A DNA stretch of 64,000 nt, from positions 3,720,001-3,784,000 of the forward strand of contig NZ_JACCCO010000001.1 in NCBI RefSeq assembly GCF_013409935.1, read 5' to 3'. The notes under the pieces are model-generated. The model did not search any database. It saw only the letters and a program-made list of their open reading frames with translations, and was not told the origin of the DNA. Positions within the stretch are counted from its first letter, which is position 1, and each line of letters opens with the position of its first letter. Source of the stretch: Streptosporangium sandarakinum. GTDB lineage: Bacteria; Actinomycetota; Actinomycetes; Streptosporangiales; Streptosporangiaceae. A program made the position numbers and the translations under genes. Positions 56,203 through 64,000 of the stretch are shown one piece after another.

Positions 56203-57717
56203 GTGCGTAGACGTGCCGGGCACCCACCCTCCGAGGTTCCGGCCGCCTCCCGGGCCGTCACCGCCGTCGTCGCGGTCCTCACGGCGCTGGCCGTCCTCGC
56301 CACCGGTTGCACCGGGGTGACCAGGCCGGACACCGGGCTCGCGTGGAAGGACTGCGGCGACGGCTTCGAGTGCGCGAAGCTGCCCGTGCCGCTGGACCAC
56401 GGAAAGCCGGACGGCGAGCGCATCGAGATCAGCGTGATCCGGCTCCCCGCCACCGGCCGCCGCATCGGCTCGATCCTCATCAACCCCGGCGGTCCGGGCG
56501 CCTCGGGCGTCGAGTACGCCCGCAGCGCGCGTTCCGTGCTGAGCGACGCGGTCCGCGCCCGGTTCGACGTGGTGGGGTTCGACCCGCGCGGGGTCGGCGG
56601 GTCCTCGCCCGTACGGTGCCTGTCGTCGGGCGACCTCGACGCCTATGTCGGCCTGGACGCCTCCCCCGACTCCCCGGCCGAGGTGGCCGCCCTGGAGGAG
56701 GGCTCGCGGAAGTTCGCGGCCGGCTGCCAGGCCAGGTCGGGGCGGCTCCTGCCACACGTCGGCACGGCCGACGCGGCCCGCGACATGGACCGCCTGCGCG
56801 CGGCCCTCGGAGACAGCCGCCTCACCTACCTCGGCAAGTCGTACGGCACGCAGCTCGGCGCGGTCTACGCCGACCTGTTCCCCGCCCGGGTCCGCGCCCT
56901 CGTGCTGGACGGCGCCGTGGACACCTCGCTGTCCCCGATGGCGATGAGCGCCGCCCAGGCCCACGGCTTCGAGGTCGCCCTCGACGCCTTCCTGGCCGAC
57001 TGCCTCACCGCCGACGACTGCCCGTTCACCGGCACGGTGAAGTCCGCCCGGCGGGAGGTCGCCGACCTGCTGCGCCGTGCCGACCGGAACCAGCTCGCGA
57101 ACCGGATCGGCGACGACCGCCAGGTCAGCGAGGCGTGGGCCACCCTGGGCCTGATCACTCCTCTCTATGACCGGCAGGCCTGGCAGGTGCTCCGCCAGGC
57201 GCTGGGCGAGGCGCTCAAGGGCGACGGGACCCTGTTGCTGCGCATGGCCGACCTGATGATCGACCGTAAGGAGAACGGCGACTACTCCAACCAGACCGAG
57301 GCCAACATGGCCATCAACTGCGTCGACGCCCGCTACCCCGCCGGTCCGGCCGGTTCCGCCGCCTTCGCCAAGGCGGCGGACCAGGCGGCGGAGAAGGCAC
57401 CGCTGTTCGGCCAGTACGCCACGTGGGGATCGCTGCCCTGCGTCTACTGGCCAGTCAAGGGGAAGCCCCTGGACCGGACCGACGCCCCCGGCGCCGCCCC
57501 CATCATGGTCGTCGGCACCGAGCGCGACCCGGCCACGCCGTACGAATGGGCGAAGGCCCTGGCCGACGAGCTCTCCTCGGGCGTGCTGGTCGGCTTTGAC
57601 GGCGACGGGCACACCGCCTACCTGACCGGCTCGTCCTGCGTCGACCGTCTGGTGGACGACTACCTGATCGACCTGAAGGTCCCCCGGGACGGGACCCACT
57701 GCCCGAAGATCGGCTGA
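56203..57717 (+). CDS. Lipoprotein alpha/beta hydrolase, TAP-like
   Basis: A 504-residue secreted hydrolase of the tripeptidyl aminopeptidase-like (TAP/SlpD-E) group. A signal sequence ends in a lipobox LATGC (about residues 32-36), so it should be lipid-anchored outside the cell. The hydrolase core has INPGGPGASG (oxyanion), GFDPRGVGGS, the nucleophile GKSYGTQLG, a lid domain and the C-terminal TERDPATPYEWA (acid) and DGDGHTAYL (His). It should cleave short peptides. The start is GTG 56203. Confidence 0.88.
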   Translation: MRRRAGHPPSEVPAASRAVTAVVAVLTALAVLATGCTGVTRPDTGLAWKDCGDGFECAKLPVPLDHGKPDGERIEISVIRLPATGRRIGSILINPGGPGASGVEYARSARSVLSDAVRARFDVVGFDPRGVGGSSPVRCLSSGDLDAYVGLDASPDSPAEVAALEEGSRKFAAGCQARSGRLLPHVGTADAARDMDRLRAALGDSRLTYLGKSYGTQLGAVYADLFPARVRALVLDGAVDTSLSPMAMSAAQAHGFEVALDAFLADCLTADDCPFTGTVKSARREVADLLRRADRNQLANRIGDDRQVSEAWATLGLITPLYDRQAWQVLRQALGEALKGDGTLLLRMADLMIDRKENGDYSNQTEANMAINCVDARYPAGPAGSAAFAKAADQAAEKAPLFGQYATWGSLPCVYWPVKGKPLDRTDAPGAAPIMVVGTERDPATPYEWAKALADELSSGVLVGFDGDGHTAYLTGSSCVDRLVDDYLIDLKVPRDGTHCPKIG

Positions 57718-57777
57718 GCGGGGCGGCGGCCGGCCTGAACGAGGGTCCGAACTAGGGGAGAACAGCCGGCCTGAGAC

Positions 57778-57841
57778 ACGGGAGCGGTCGGCTTGAGGTA
57801 CGGGAGCGGTCGGCCTGAGCACGGAGGCGGTCGGTCGGGCG
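57778..57841 (+). repeat. Three 21-22 bp imperfect repeats
   Basis: Units beginning ACGGGAGCGGTCGGC at 57778 and 57800 and ACGGAGGCGGTCGGT at 57821 lie in the non-coding gap between the hydrolase gene and tRNA-Thr. Confidence 0.7.
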
Positions 57842-57974
57842 GGAGATGGCCGGCCGGCTAGGGGGAGCCGGATGGCAGGGACCGGATACGGGGGGGCGGA
57901 TATGGGGCCGCTCGGGGGAGCGAACGGTCGCGGAAGCCTGTAGACTGCCATAGGCCGTGTGCACCACACGGCAT

Positions 57975-58051
57975 GCCGCCTTAGCTCAGTCGGCCAGAGC
58001 ACTTCACTCGTAATGAAGGGGTCTCGGGTTCGAATCCCGAAGGCGGCTCCA
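57975..58051 (+). tRNA. tRNA-Thr (CGT anticodon)
   Basis: Acceptor GCCGCCT pairs with AGGCGGC, discriminator T, and CCA is encoded. The anticodon arm is CTTCA-CTCGTAA-TGAAG with CGT. The T arm is TCGGG-TTCGAAT-CCCGA. Confidence 0.96.
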
Positions 58052-58054
58052 GGT

Positions 58055-58089
58055 CAGAGGCCCTCACCGGGATCCGGTGAGGGCCTCTG
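58055..58089 (+). terminator. 16-bp stem hairpin after tRNA-Thr
   Basis: CAGAGGCCCTCACCGG (58055-58070) pairs perfectly with 58074-58089 around GAT, 4 bp after the tRNA CCA. Confidence 0.85.
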
Positions 58090-58159
58090 TCGTATCTATC
58101 TGCGTGACTACGCCCTCAGGCAAGGTCTTCGAGCGGCCGCTCCGGTTCGGTGAAAGGCC

Positions 58160-58400
58160 ATCCTCAGGCTGCCGCTTCCGGGGCGTCCACTCCTTCGGAT
58201 TCAGCTCATTGTTCTGGAGGACCTTCCGGAAGGCGCGTCGTACGTTGTGCGCGTCCAGGTGGGTGCCGACGTTCGGCGCGAACACAAGGCCGTGCTCCTG
58301 CCAACGCTTCCCGGCAGCCTCGCGCTCCAGCTCCCGGCGCTCCCGATGCTCTTGGAGCGAGACGTCCGCTCTGGTCACCGCCGGTTCTCGGATGCCCTCC
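58160..58400 (-). pseudogene. Remnant of tyrosine-recombinase integrase
   Basis: The minus-strand frame contains LQEHRERRELEREAAGKRWQ, EHGLVFAPNVGTHLDAHNVRRAFRKV and NNELNPKEWTPRK. These are the conserved middle part of actinomycete phage/AICE tyrosine integrases, just before the catalytic RHSF motif. That motif is lost: after WTPRK the sequence continues unrelated to the end. No N-terminal half is found. It lies 110 bp beyond tRNA-Thr, the usual place for such elements to integrate, so it is a decayed element. Confidence 0.7.
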
Positions 58401-58560
58401 ACCTGCACGGACGTCGCCTCGACAAAGATCTTCCTCCGAGGTCCGTCAGATGATCCAGGGTGCATGCCCCGTTCTTCCCGCCCGTTGTCAATCTCCCTTG
58501 CGGGAGAGCCGGCCGGCCCTCGGGAGGTTCCGGATCCGGGGCTGTGCCATGCTCAGCGGC

Positions 58561-59021
58561 GTGACCTCGGTGAAGTCCCTCAAGGCCATGTGGTTCGGAA
58601 TCGCTGCGCTGACTCCCTACATCCTGATGAAGACCTATTGGGCGTTCGGCGGGAACGTCGGCCGGCCGGCCGGTGATCTCGGCGCTGGGATGCGCGCCAA
58701 CGGCGCGCCCGAGGTGCTGGTGTGGATGGAGCAGCACGGGATCGACTTCACCGTGCTGGGCGCCCTTGTCGGGGTGTTGCTGCTGGCGGCGCTGGCCCGG
58801 CCCTGGGGCGAGCGGCTGCCGCGCTGATCCTCGCCCCCTACGGTCTCGCCACCTTGATCGCCTCCGCTGTCGGCTTCACGATCGGCGACGCCGAAGGCTG
58901 GTCCTCCTGGGTCGGTTACGTGGGCGGACTCGCCTTCGCCGGCCTGGGCGTCTCGCTCGCCCTCTGCACCCGCTCCTACCAGCGCCGTACCCGCCCCTCG
59001 GCCGTCCTCGCGCACTCCTGA
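58561..59021 (+). pseudogene. Small membrane protein gene interrupted by a frameshift
   Basis: From GTG 58561 the frame encodes 88 residues with two helices (WFGIAALTPYILMKTYWAFGG and FTVLGALVGVLLLAALARPWGERLPR) and then stops at 58827. The adjacent frame continues with ALILAPYGLATLIASAVGFTIGDAEGWSSWVGYVGGLAFAGLGVSLALCTRSY, giving two more helices and a basic tail to 59021. A single-base indel near 58815-58825 joins them into a four-helix protein of about 150 residues. I do not recognise the family. Real mutation and sequencing error both fit. Confidence 0.6.
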
Positions 59022-59127
59022 GCATCTTCGCCCCGTCCGCCCACAGAGGAAGCTGAGAGCAGGGACGCGAAGCCGTGTCGCGGCTCGCGAGGCGTCCATC
59101 GCCCGGGACCCGGGGTGTTCGGTGCCG

Positions 59128-60210
59128 TCACCGCGTACGCCGAGTGAGCAGGGCCAGCAGGCCGATCATGACGAGTCCGAGCGCGGCCAGCGACACGCGG
59201 TCGGTGGTGTTCTCGCCGTTGGCGATCACTCCGAACACGGTGTGCGCCACGAGCGCCCCGCCGGCCAGCGCCAGGCTGTGCCGGTCGTGCCACCCGCCGT
59301 GCGCCGTCCACCGGCGCAGCAGCATCCCCGCCGCCACCGCCAGGAGCGCCGCCACCACCATCGGGACCACCACCCAGCCGCCCTGGGTGAAGGCCGGGTG
59401 CCGGGCGCCGCCGAAGGGGAACAGCAGCGCGAGATATCCGAACGCCACCACCCCGGCCAGGCACGCGACGACGGGCGGCGTGGGAGCCGTCCGGGACGCG
59501 ACGACCGATGGCACGGGAACCGCCCCGGGCGCGGCGCTCGGCGGCGTGGGAGCCGTCCGGGACGCGGCGGACGGCGGTGCGGGGACCGGCCGGGGTACGG
59601 CGACCGGCGGGCCCGGATGGCGGGGGGCGAACCGCAGCGCGAGTACCGCGAGCGCCGCGATCGCCGGCACGAATGCCGCCAGGGCCGCCGGCGGTGCCTG
59701 GTAGCCGGGGTCGATGAAGGCCGTCGTCCACCGCAGCAGCAGGGCGCCCAGCACGAACACCACCCCCGCCACGACCAGCCCGGTCCGCCCCAGATAGGGC
59801 CGATGGCGAAGATCCGAAAAGAGGAGATCCACCAGCAGGATCGGCAGCGCCACGCTGAAGACCGCGTGGTAGGGGATGTTCAGTTCGGTGTAGGCGCTGT
59901 TGAGGCCGAGGATCCTGGGCGCCCAGTCGGCCACGCCGTAGATGGTCGGGCTGGTGAGCGCCTGCAGCGCCAGCCCTTCCTCCACGATTCCGTACGCCGC
60001 CCCGAGCAGCAGGACGGCGGGCCAGCCCCGGCCGGTACGGCGTACCAGCTCGCGGATCAGTACGGTGCCGGCGCCGTAGATCGGCATCCACAGCAGGAGC
60101 AGCCACGCCTGGCGGAGAGGCGGATTGCCGAGCGTGAGCTCGGCGACGACCGGGGTGAGCCCGGCCAGCAGGAGCGCGGCCCACCGGCCGCGTGCTCGTG
60201 AGGTGACCAT
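59128..60210 (-). CDS. Multi-spanning membrane protein with Pro-rich cytoplasmic loop
   Basis: A 360-residue integral membrane protein with about eight helices. A segment GAAYGIVEEGLALQALTS holds paired glutamates reminiscent of CPBP-type proteases but lacks their other motifs; I do not assign a function. A Pro/Ala/Val loop near 205-245 includes a near repeat (ASRTAPTPP twice). The gene is divergent from the histidine kinase and may be the target of that two-component system. ATG 60210 starts MVTSRARGRW. Confidence 0.7.
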   Translation of the reverse strand: MVTSRARGRWAALLLAGLTPVVAELTLGNPPLRQAWLLLLWMPIYGAGTVLIRELVRRTGRGWPAVLLLGAAYGIVEEGLALQALTSPTIYGVADWAPRILGLNSAYTELNIPYHAVFSVALPILLVDLLFSDLRHRPYLGRTGLVVAGVVFVLGALLLRWTTAFIDPGYQAPPAALAAFVPAIAALAVLALRFAPRHPGPPVAVPRPVPAPPSAASRTAPTPPSAAPGAVPVPSVVASRTAPTPPVVACLAGVVAFGYLALLFPFGGARHPAFTQGGWVVVPMVVAALLAVAAGMLLRRWTAHGGWHDRHSLALAGGALVAHTVFGVIANGENTTDRVSLAALGLVMIGLLALLTRRTR

Positions 60211-60374
60211 GCGCCCACGGTCTCCCGCGGCGGGTGCGGCGCGCTGCTGCCGCCAGACCGGTCCGTGACCTCTTCGGTCGCTTCCCGGCGGTGACTTTGG
60301 TTGCCATGGCGGGGGCGGCGACGGCGACCTTGGTCGCTTATCAGGCGGAAGGCCGGCGGATACGCTCTGCGGTT

Positions 60375-61751
60375 GTGTTCGCAGCACAGGGCCGGGACGG
60401 GGGCCGCCGCGACGGCGAGCCTCGGAGACACGGAGAAGCCGCAGACGGCGGGGGCCCGGGACGGGACCGCGCAACCGCAGGTGGCGACGGTCCGGGACAG
60501 GAGCGCGTGACCGCAGCCGACGACGGCCCGGGGCGGGACCGCGGAGCCGCGAGCGGCGGCGCGACCGGGAGCCGCCGGGGCCCGGGGGAGGACCGGCGGC
60601 CGGGTTCGGGGCGGTCGCGGCGAGACCGGGTGGTCGGGGCCGGCGGCGTCGTGCTCGCCGTGGCCGGGGCCGCCGCGGTGGTCTGGGGGGATCTGGTCCC
60701 GGGGGCGCCCGGCTGGTACCTGTGGGCCGACGTGGCCGGTGGGGTCCTGGCGTGCGCGGGGATATGGCTGTGCCGCCGGTGGCCGGTGGCCGCACCGCTG
60801 GCCGTCATCGCGCTGTCCGTCCCGGCCGCGGCCGCGTCGGTGGCCGCGGGGATCGCCACGCTCTTCGCGGCGCTGTACCGGCGACCGCCCGCGGCCGTCG
60901 CGGTGGGGATGGCGTGGGTGGCGGCGACACTGGTCAGGTTCGCCTGGCGGCCGTCCGGGCTGGCGCCGTACCCGGTGTGGGCGCTGGTCGGAGTGCTGTT
61001 CGGCGGGGCGATCACCGGCTGGGGCATCGTGGCCAGGACCCGGCGGGAGCTGCTGGCGTCACTGGCGGAACGGGCCCGCCGCGCCGAGGCCGACCAGCGG
61101 CTGCGCGCGGAGGAGGCCCGGCGCGCCGAACGCCTCGGCATCGCCCGCGAGATGCACGATGTGCTCGCCCACCGGCTGTCGCTGCTGGCGGTGCACGCCG
61201 GGGCGCTGGAGTTCAACGCCGGCGCCAGGCCGGACGAGGTCGCGGACGCGGCCGGGGTGATCCGGGCCAGCGCCCACCAGGCACTGCAGGAGCTGCGCGC
61301 GGTCATCTCCGTGCTGCGCGAGAGCCCGTCGGCCGAGCTTCCGCTGACCGGGCTCGCGCCGCTGGTGGAGGAGTCGCGGCGGGCCGGGATGCGCATCGAG
61401 CTACGTGAGCACGACGTGCGCTTCGCCGACCTGCCGGAGACGACCCGGCGCACCGCGTACCGCGTCGTACAGGAGGGGCTGACCAACGCGCGCAAGCACG
61501 CGCCCGGCCGGCCCGTCACCGTCGTGGTCTCCGGTGCGGCCGGCGGCGAGCTGACGGTCGAGGTGCGCAACCCGCCGCCCGCCGGGCGGGCGGCGGCGGG
61601 GCTGGCCACGACCGGAGCCGGGGCCGGGCTGGCCGGGCTGGAGGAACGGGTCTCGCTGGCGGGCGGGCGCCTGGAGCGGGGACGCACCGACGGCGGCGGG
61701 TTCCGGCTGGCGGCGCGGTTACCATGGCCACGTGAGCGGCCCCGTGAGTGA
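60375..61751 (+). CDS. Sensor histidine kinase (NarL-type, HisKA_3)
   Basis: A sensor kinase of about 458 residues. After a Gly/Asp/Arg-rich N-terminus there are four to five helices, a coiled linker (AERARRAEADQRLRAEEARRAE), the HisKA_3 box EMHDVLAHRLSLLAVHAGAL with the phospho-His, and an ATPase domain with the N-box VVQEGLTNARKHA and G boxes GLAGLEERV. It is a sensor of an unknown membrane signal. The start is unclear: ATG 60306, GTG 60375 (9 bp behind TACGCT, fitting a leaderless mRNA) or GTG 60507 with AGGAG. It overlaps the response regulator by 20 bp. Confidence 0.85.
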   Translation: MFAAQGRDGGRRDGEPRRHGEAADGGGPGRDRATAGGDGPGQERVTAADDGPGRDRGAASGGATGSRRGPGEDRRPGSGRSRRDRVVGAGGVVLAVAGAAAVVWGDLVPGAPGWYLWADVAGGVLACAGIWLCRRWPVAAPLAVIALSVPAAAASVAAGIATLFAALYRRPPAAVAVGMAWVAATLVRFAWRPSGLAPYPVWALVGVLFGGAITGWGIVARTRRELLASLAERARRAEADQRLRAEEARRAERLGIAREMHDVLAHRLSLLAVHAGALEFNAGARPDEVADAAGVIRASAHQALQELRAVISVLRESPSAELPLTGLAPLVEESRRAGMRIELREHDVRFADLPETTRRTAYRVVQEGLTNARKHAPGRPVTVVVSGAAGGELTVEVRNPPPAGRAAAGLATTGAGAGLAGLEERVSLAGGRLERGRTDGGGFRLAARLPWPRERPRE

Positions 61752-62499
61752 GCCGGCGAGCGGGTCCACGGGTCCGCCCGCGAGCAGGTCCGCGAGTGCG
61801 TCCGCGGGTGAGGTGGCGAATGCGTCCCCCGGTGGGCCCGGGAGCGCGTCCGCCGCGATCCGGGTGCTCATCGTCGACGACGACGCGCTCGTCCGCGCCG
61901 GGCTGACGCTGATGCTCAGGGGCGCGCCCGCCCTCCAGGTGGTGGGTGCGGTGGCCGACGGCGCGCAGGTCCAGGCCGCGGTCGGTGAGTACTCCCCCGA
62001 CGTGGTGCTGATGGACATCCGGATGGCCGGCATCGACGGCATCGACGCGACCCGCAGGTTGCGTGCTCGTCAGAACGCGCCGGAGGTCATCATCCTGACC
62101 ACGTTCGACGCCGACGAGTACGTCTTCCGGGCGCTGCGCGCGGGAGCCGGCGGGTTCCTGCTGAAGGACACGCCCCCCGAGGGGATCGTCGAGGCGATCC
62201 GGCGCGTCGCCGCCGGCGAGCCCAGCCTGTCGCCGAGCGTCACCCGGCGGCTGATCGCCCATCTGCTGCCCGAGGAGGAGGATCGGCGGCGGGCCGATGC
62301 CCGGCGGGTGCTGTCGGCGCTCAGCGACCGCGAGCGGGAGGTGGCGCTCGCGGTCGGGCAGGGCAAGACCAACGCCGTCATCGCCGGTGAGCTGCACATG
62401 AGCGTGGGAACGGTCAAGGGCTACGTCTCCCGCATTCTCACCAAGGCGGGCCTGGACAACCGCGTCCAGCTGGCCCTGGCCGTCCACGACGCGTCATAG
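61732..62499 (+). CDS. LuxR/NarL-family response regulator
   Basis: A 255-residue response regulator. A Ser/Ala/Gly-rich N-terminal 43 residues precede the receiver domain, VLIVDDDALVRAG with the phospho-Asp in VLMDIRMAG, Thr in ILTTFDADEY and Lys in LLKDTPP. The LuxR HTH is LSDREREVALAVGQGKTNAVIAGELHMSVGTVKGYVSRI. The GTG at 61732 overlaps the kinase stop; a shorter start closer to the receiver is possible because the extension is low-complexity. Confidence 0.9.
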   Translation: MSGPVSEPASGSTGPPASRSASASAGEVANASPGGPGSASAAIRVLIVDDDALVRAGLTLMLRGAPALQVVGAVADGAQVQAAVGEYSPDVVLMDIRMAGIDGIDATRRLRARQNAPEVIILTTFDADEYVFRALRAGAGGFLLKDTPPEGIVEAIRRVAAGEPSLSPSVTRRLIAHLLPEEEDRRRADARRVLSALSDREREVALAVGQGKTNAVIAGELHMSVGTVKGYVSRILTKAGLDNRVQLALAVHDAS

Positions 62500-62613
62500 A
62501 CAGCGGCCGGTCCCGGTCTCGCGCCTGTGGCAGAGGCGGAGAGACGGGTCTCTTCCCGATCGGCGTGAGACATCAGCGGCCACGTACGACGACACCGTCT
62601 TTCGTCGGCGGCC

Positions 62614-63282
62614 TTATCCGGCGAAGTCCGGGCGGGCGATCACGACGTACCTCTCGTCGTCGATCGGCTTGCCCCACAGCGCCGGATCGGTGAGCTGCTC
62701 GACGTGGACGATGCGGGCCCGCTGCTCCAGCGTCTCGATCAGCCGCGCGGCGGGGACGCCGCCGAGCCAGGGCAGCGGCGGGGAGCCGGGCACGTAGGGG
62801 TCGTCGCCGCCCGGGGCGTTCCAGCGGCCCTCCACGAGGATGAGCCGCCCCCCGGGGCTGAGCAGGCCGAGCCAGCGGTCGAGGGCCTCCCGCGGGTCGG
62901 GAAGCGTCCAGACGAGGTGCCGGACGAGGATCACGTCGAAGGTGTCGTAGGCGGCGACGGGCGGATTGCCCGCGTCGCCGACCATGAAGGGCACGTCGAA
63001 GCCCGCCGCGGACAGCTTGCGCCCGGCCTGCTCGATCATCCGGGGTGACAGGTCGACCCCGGTGGGACGGTGCCCGAGTTCGGCGAGCAGCAGGGTCAGC
63101 GAACCGGTGCCGCAGCCCAGATCCAGGACATCGGCGGGGTCGCCGGGAAGCCATTCGGCGAGTCGTCGCGTCCACGCGGCACGCACCTGCCGATCCCGCA
63201 GGCCGTGGTCGGCTTCGTCGTCGAAGGCGTCCGCCACGGTGTCCCAGAAGGCGGCGATGGGTGCGAGGTCTGACGTCGGCAT
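62614..63282 (-). CDS. Class I SAM-dependent methyltransferase
   Basis: A 222-residue methyltransferase. SAM motifs: VLDLGCGTGSLTLLLAELG (motif I), GVDLSPRMIEQA, FMVGDAGNPP, and the FDVILVRHLVWTLPDPREALDRWLGLLSPGGRLILVEG block. Its C-terminal half is typical of the Methyltransf_11/25 group. The ATG 63282 (MPTSDLAPI) has GAGGG 8 bp upstream. A longer frame to 63429 is not supported. The substrate is not known. Confidence 0.88.
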   Translation of the reverse strand: MPTSDLAPIAAFWDTVADAFDDEADHGLRDRQVRAAWTRRLAEWLPGDPADVLDLGCGTGSLTLLLAELGHRPTGVDLSPRMIEQAGRKLSAAGFDVPFMVGDAGNPPVAAYDTFDVILVRHLVWTLPDPREALDRWLGLLSPGGRLILVEGRWNAPGGDDPYVPGSPPLPWLGGVPAARLIETLEQRARIVHVEQLTDPALWGKPIDDERYVVIARPDFAG

Positions 63283-63442
63283 GGGGAGACCCTCGCAGGC
63301 GTCACCGACAAAATCGGGAGTCCGGCCGGGCGGACAGCCGGGGTTCCGGCGATGGGAGTGGACCGGCATCTGGACCGCGCAAGTAGAGCGCCGGCACGGC
63401 GCTCCACGATCCGGGGCGCCCGATCTCAAGAGGTATACGCCG

Positions 63443-63471
63443 TTAACCTACTGGTGTACGTTGTATACATA
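63443..63471 (+). promoter_or_regulatory. Candidate promoter with palindrome overlapping the -10 box
   Basis: TTAACC (63443-63448) and TACATA (63466-63471) have a 17-bp spacer. The palindrome TGTATACA overlaps the -10 element, and GTATAC recurs at 63433. This arrangement fits a promoter under repression. Confidence 0.45.
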
Positions 63472-63555
63472 GGCGTCGCGGAATCGGAAGGCGCGCCGGG
63501 CCGGGCGAGCTCGTCTTCAGGGAGCTGTGCGAACGGGACGTACGGAGGATTCTCA

Positions 63556-64000
63556 ATGGCCTCAGTGTTCAGGAAGGCCCTGGTCATCGTGCTTGTGCTG
63601 GTGGTGGGCGCGGTCGCGTCCGGTGCCTGGTTCGGCAGCGAAGCCGGCGTGAAGGTCGTTCGCTACGGCGAGAGCAACACCAACGTACTCGCCGTGGGGG
63701 ATGGAACGGTCACACTGACCGAAACGCACGAGACGATCAAACCCGGCACCTATTGGCTGGGGTGGACGGGCGCGTACACCATGCTGGGCGGCATCGTGAC
63801 GCGGTCGCCGGGAAGGGTCACGCGTCAGGTGCTGCGCGGGCCCATGCCTTCTCAGGGGACACCGGGATACTTCGGCAATGTCCCACCGGGTGATCCCAAA
63901 GTGGCCTGGGGCATCGACTTCTCCGAGATCATGATTCCGACGGAGCTGGGACCCGCCCCCGCCTGGTACGTACCCGGCAGAGGCACCACGTGGTTCGTGG
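63556..64000 (+). CDS. Secreted/membrane alpha/beta hydrolase (partial, C-terminus outside window)
   Basis: The 148 visible residues start MASVFRKALVIVLVLVVGAVASG, a signal peptide or anchor. They continue VKVVRYGESN, TIKPGTYWLGW, GNVPPGDPKVAWGIDF and IMIPTELGPAPAWYVPG, the N-terminal part of a family of actinobacterial alpha/beta hydrolases with a leading beta-rich extension. Active-site residues lie beyond base 64000. The ATG at 63556 follows CGGAGGA with good spacing. Confidence 0.7.
   Translation, partial: MASVFRKALVIVLVLVVGAVASGAWFGSEAGVKVVRYGESNTNVLAVGDGTVTLTETHETIKPGTYWLGWTGAYTMLGGIVTRSPGRVTRQVLRGPMPSQGTPGYFGNVPPGDPKVAWGIDFSEIMIPTELGPAPAWYVPGRGTTWFV

Overview
The window is a 64 kb stretch of very high-GC DNA. 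It has many GTG starts and ATGA/GTGA gene overlaps, an AfsR/SARP regulator, a multi-domain chaplin, a GH15 hydrolase, an MFS-thymidylate kinase fusion and abundant SAM- and alpha/beta-fold enzymes. Together these point to a filamentous actinomycete. The gene order topA ... MFS-tmk, holB ... tRNA-Thr and the style of the chaplin suggest Streptosporangiales or a close relative; this placement is an inference. There is no rRNA, CRISPR array or large biosynthetic cluster.

Layout. 1-4.2 kb: end of a drug-type MFS exporter gene and an AfsR-like regulator (minus strand). 4.5-7.0 kb: small membrane protein, NAD-dependent beta-hydroxyacid dehydrogenase with a His/Glu/Thr repeat tail, and a DUF5996 protein. 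7.1-13.7 kb (minus): an oxidative block made of a pyruvate oxidase-type TPP enzyme, a 1012-residue FAD plus Fe-S oxidoreductase, a MarR regulator and a glucose dehydrogenase. 13.9-18.4 kb: enolase-superfamily enzyme, GH15 hydrolase, a DNA-glycosylase-annotated family and a glycine-rich secreted protein. 18.5-22.8 kb: a YeiH-type exporter divergent from its LysR regulator, Amt, and a DUF1275 protein carrying a perfect hexanucleotide repeat. 22.8-23.7 kb: two overlapping crcB fluoride-channel genes, each broken by one missing base at the same conserved codon. 23.7-30.4 kb: a complete urease operon, urea transporter-ureA-(CbiX-like His-rich protein)-ureBCFGD, without ureE. 30.7-35.1 kb: KimA/APC permease, tRNA-Leu(GAG), M20 peptidase and an unrecognised secreted protein. 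35.3-37.3 kb: a seven-domain chaplin with a collagen-like core. 37.7-46 kb: DUF5703, topA, a metallophosphoesterase, the MFS-tmk fusion and holB. 46.6-51.4 kb: an unknown protein with a GT4 glycosyltransferase, an ECF sigma factor with an FtsX-ectodomain-like membrane protein, and a TnpB element. 51.5-57.7 kb: ricT, a methyltransferase, alpha/beta hydrolases and a DUF4407 protein. 57.97 kb: tRNA-Thr(CGT) followed directly by a tyrosine-integrase remnant. 58.5-64 kb: a frame-broken membrane gene, a membrane protein next to a NarL-type two-component system, a methyltransferase, and the start of a secreted hydrolase gene.

How parts work together. The urea block imports urea, cleaves it with a nickel enzyme and assembles that enzyme with UreFGD; the CbiX-like protein probably supplies nickel in place of UreE. 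Amt and the urea genes together suggest nitrogen scavenging. The TPP/FAD-FeS pair would fit respiratory oxidation of a 2-hydroxyacid to its oxoacid followed by decarboxylation. The topA-tmk-holB-ricT stretch is housekeeping, interrupted here by about 5.5 kb of accessory genes that include TnpB.
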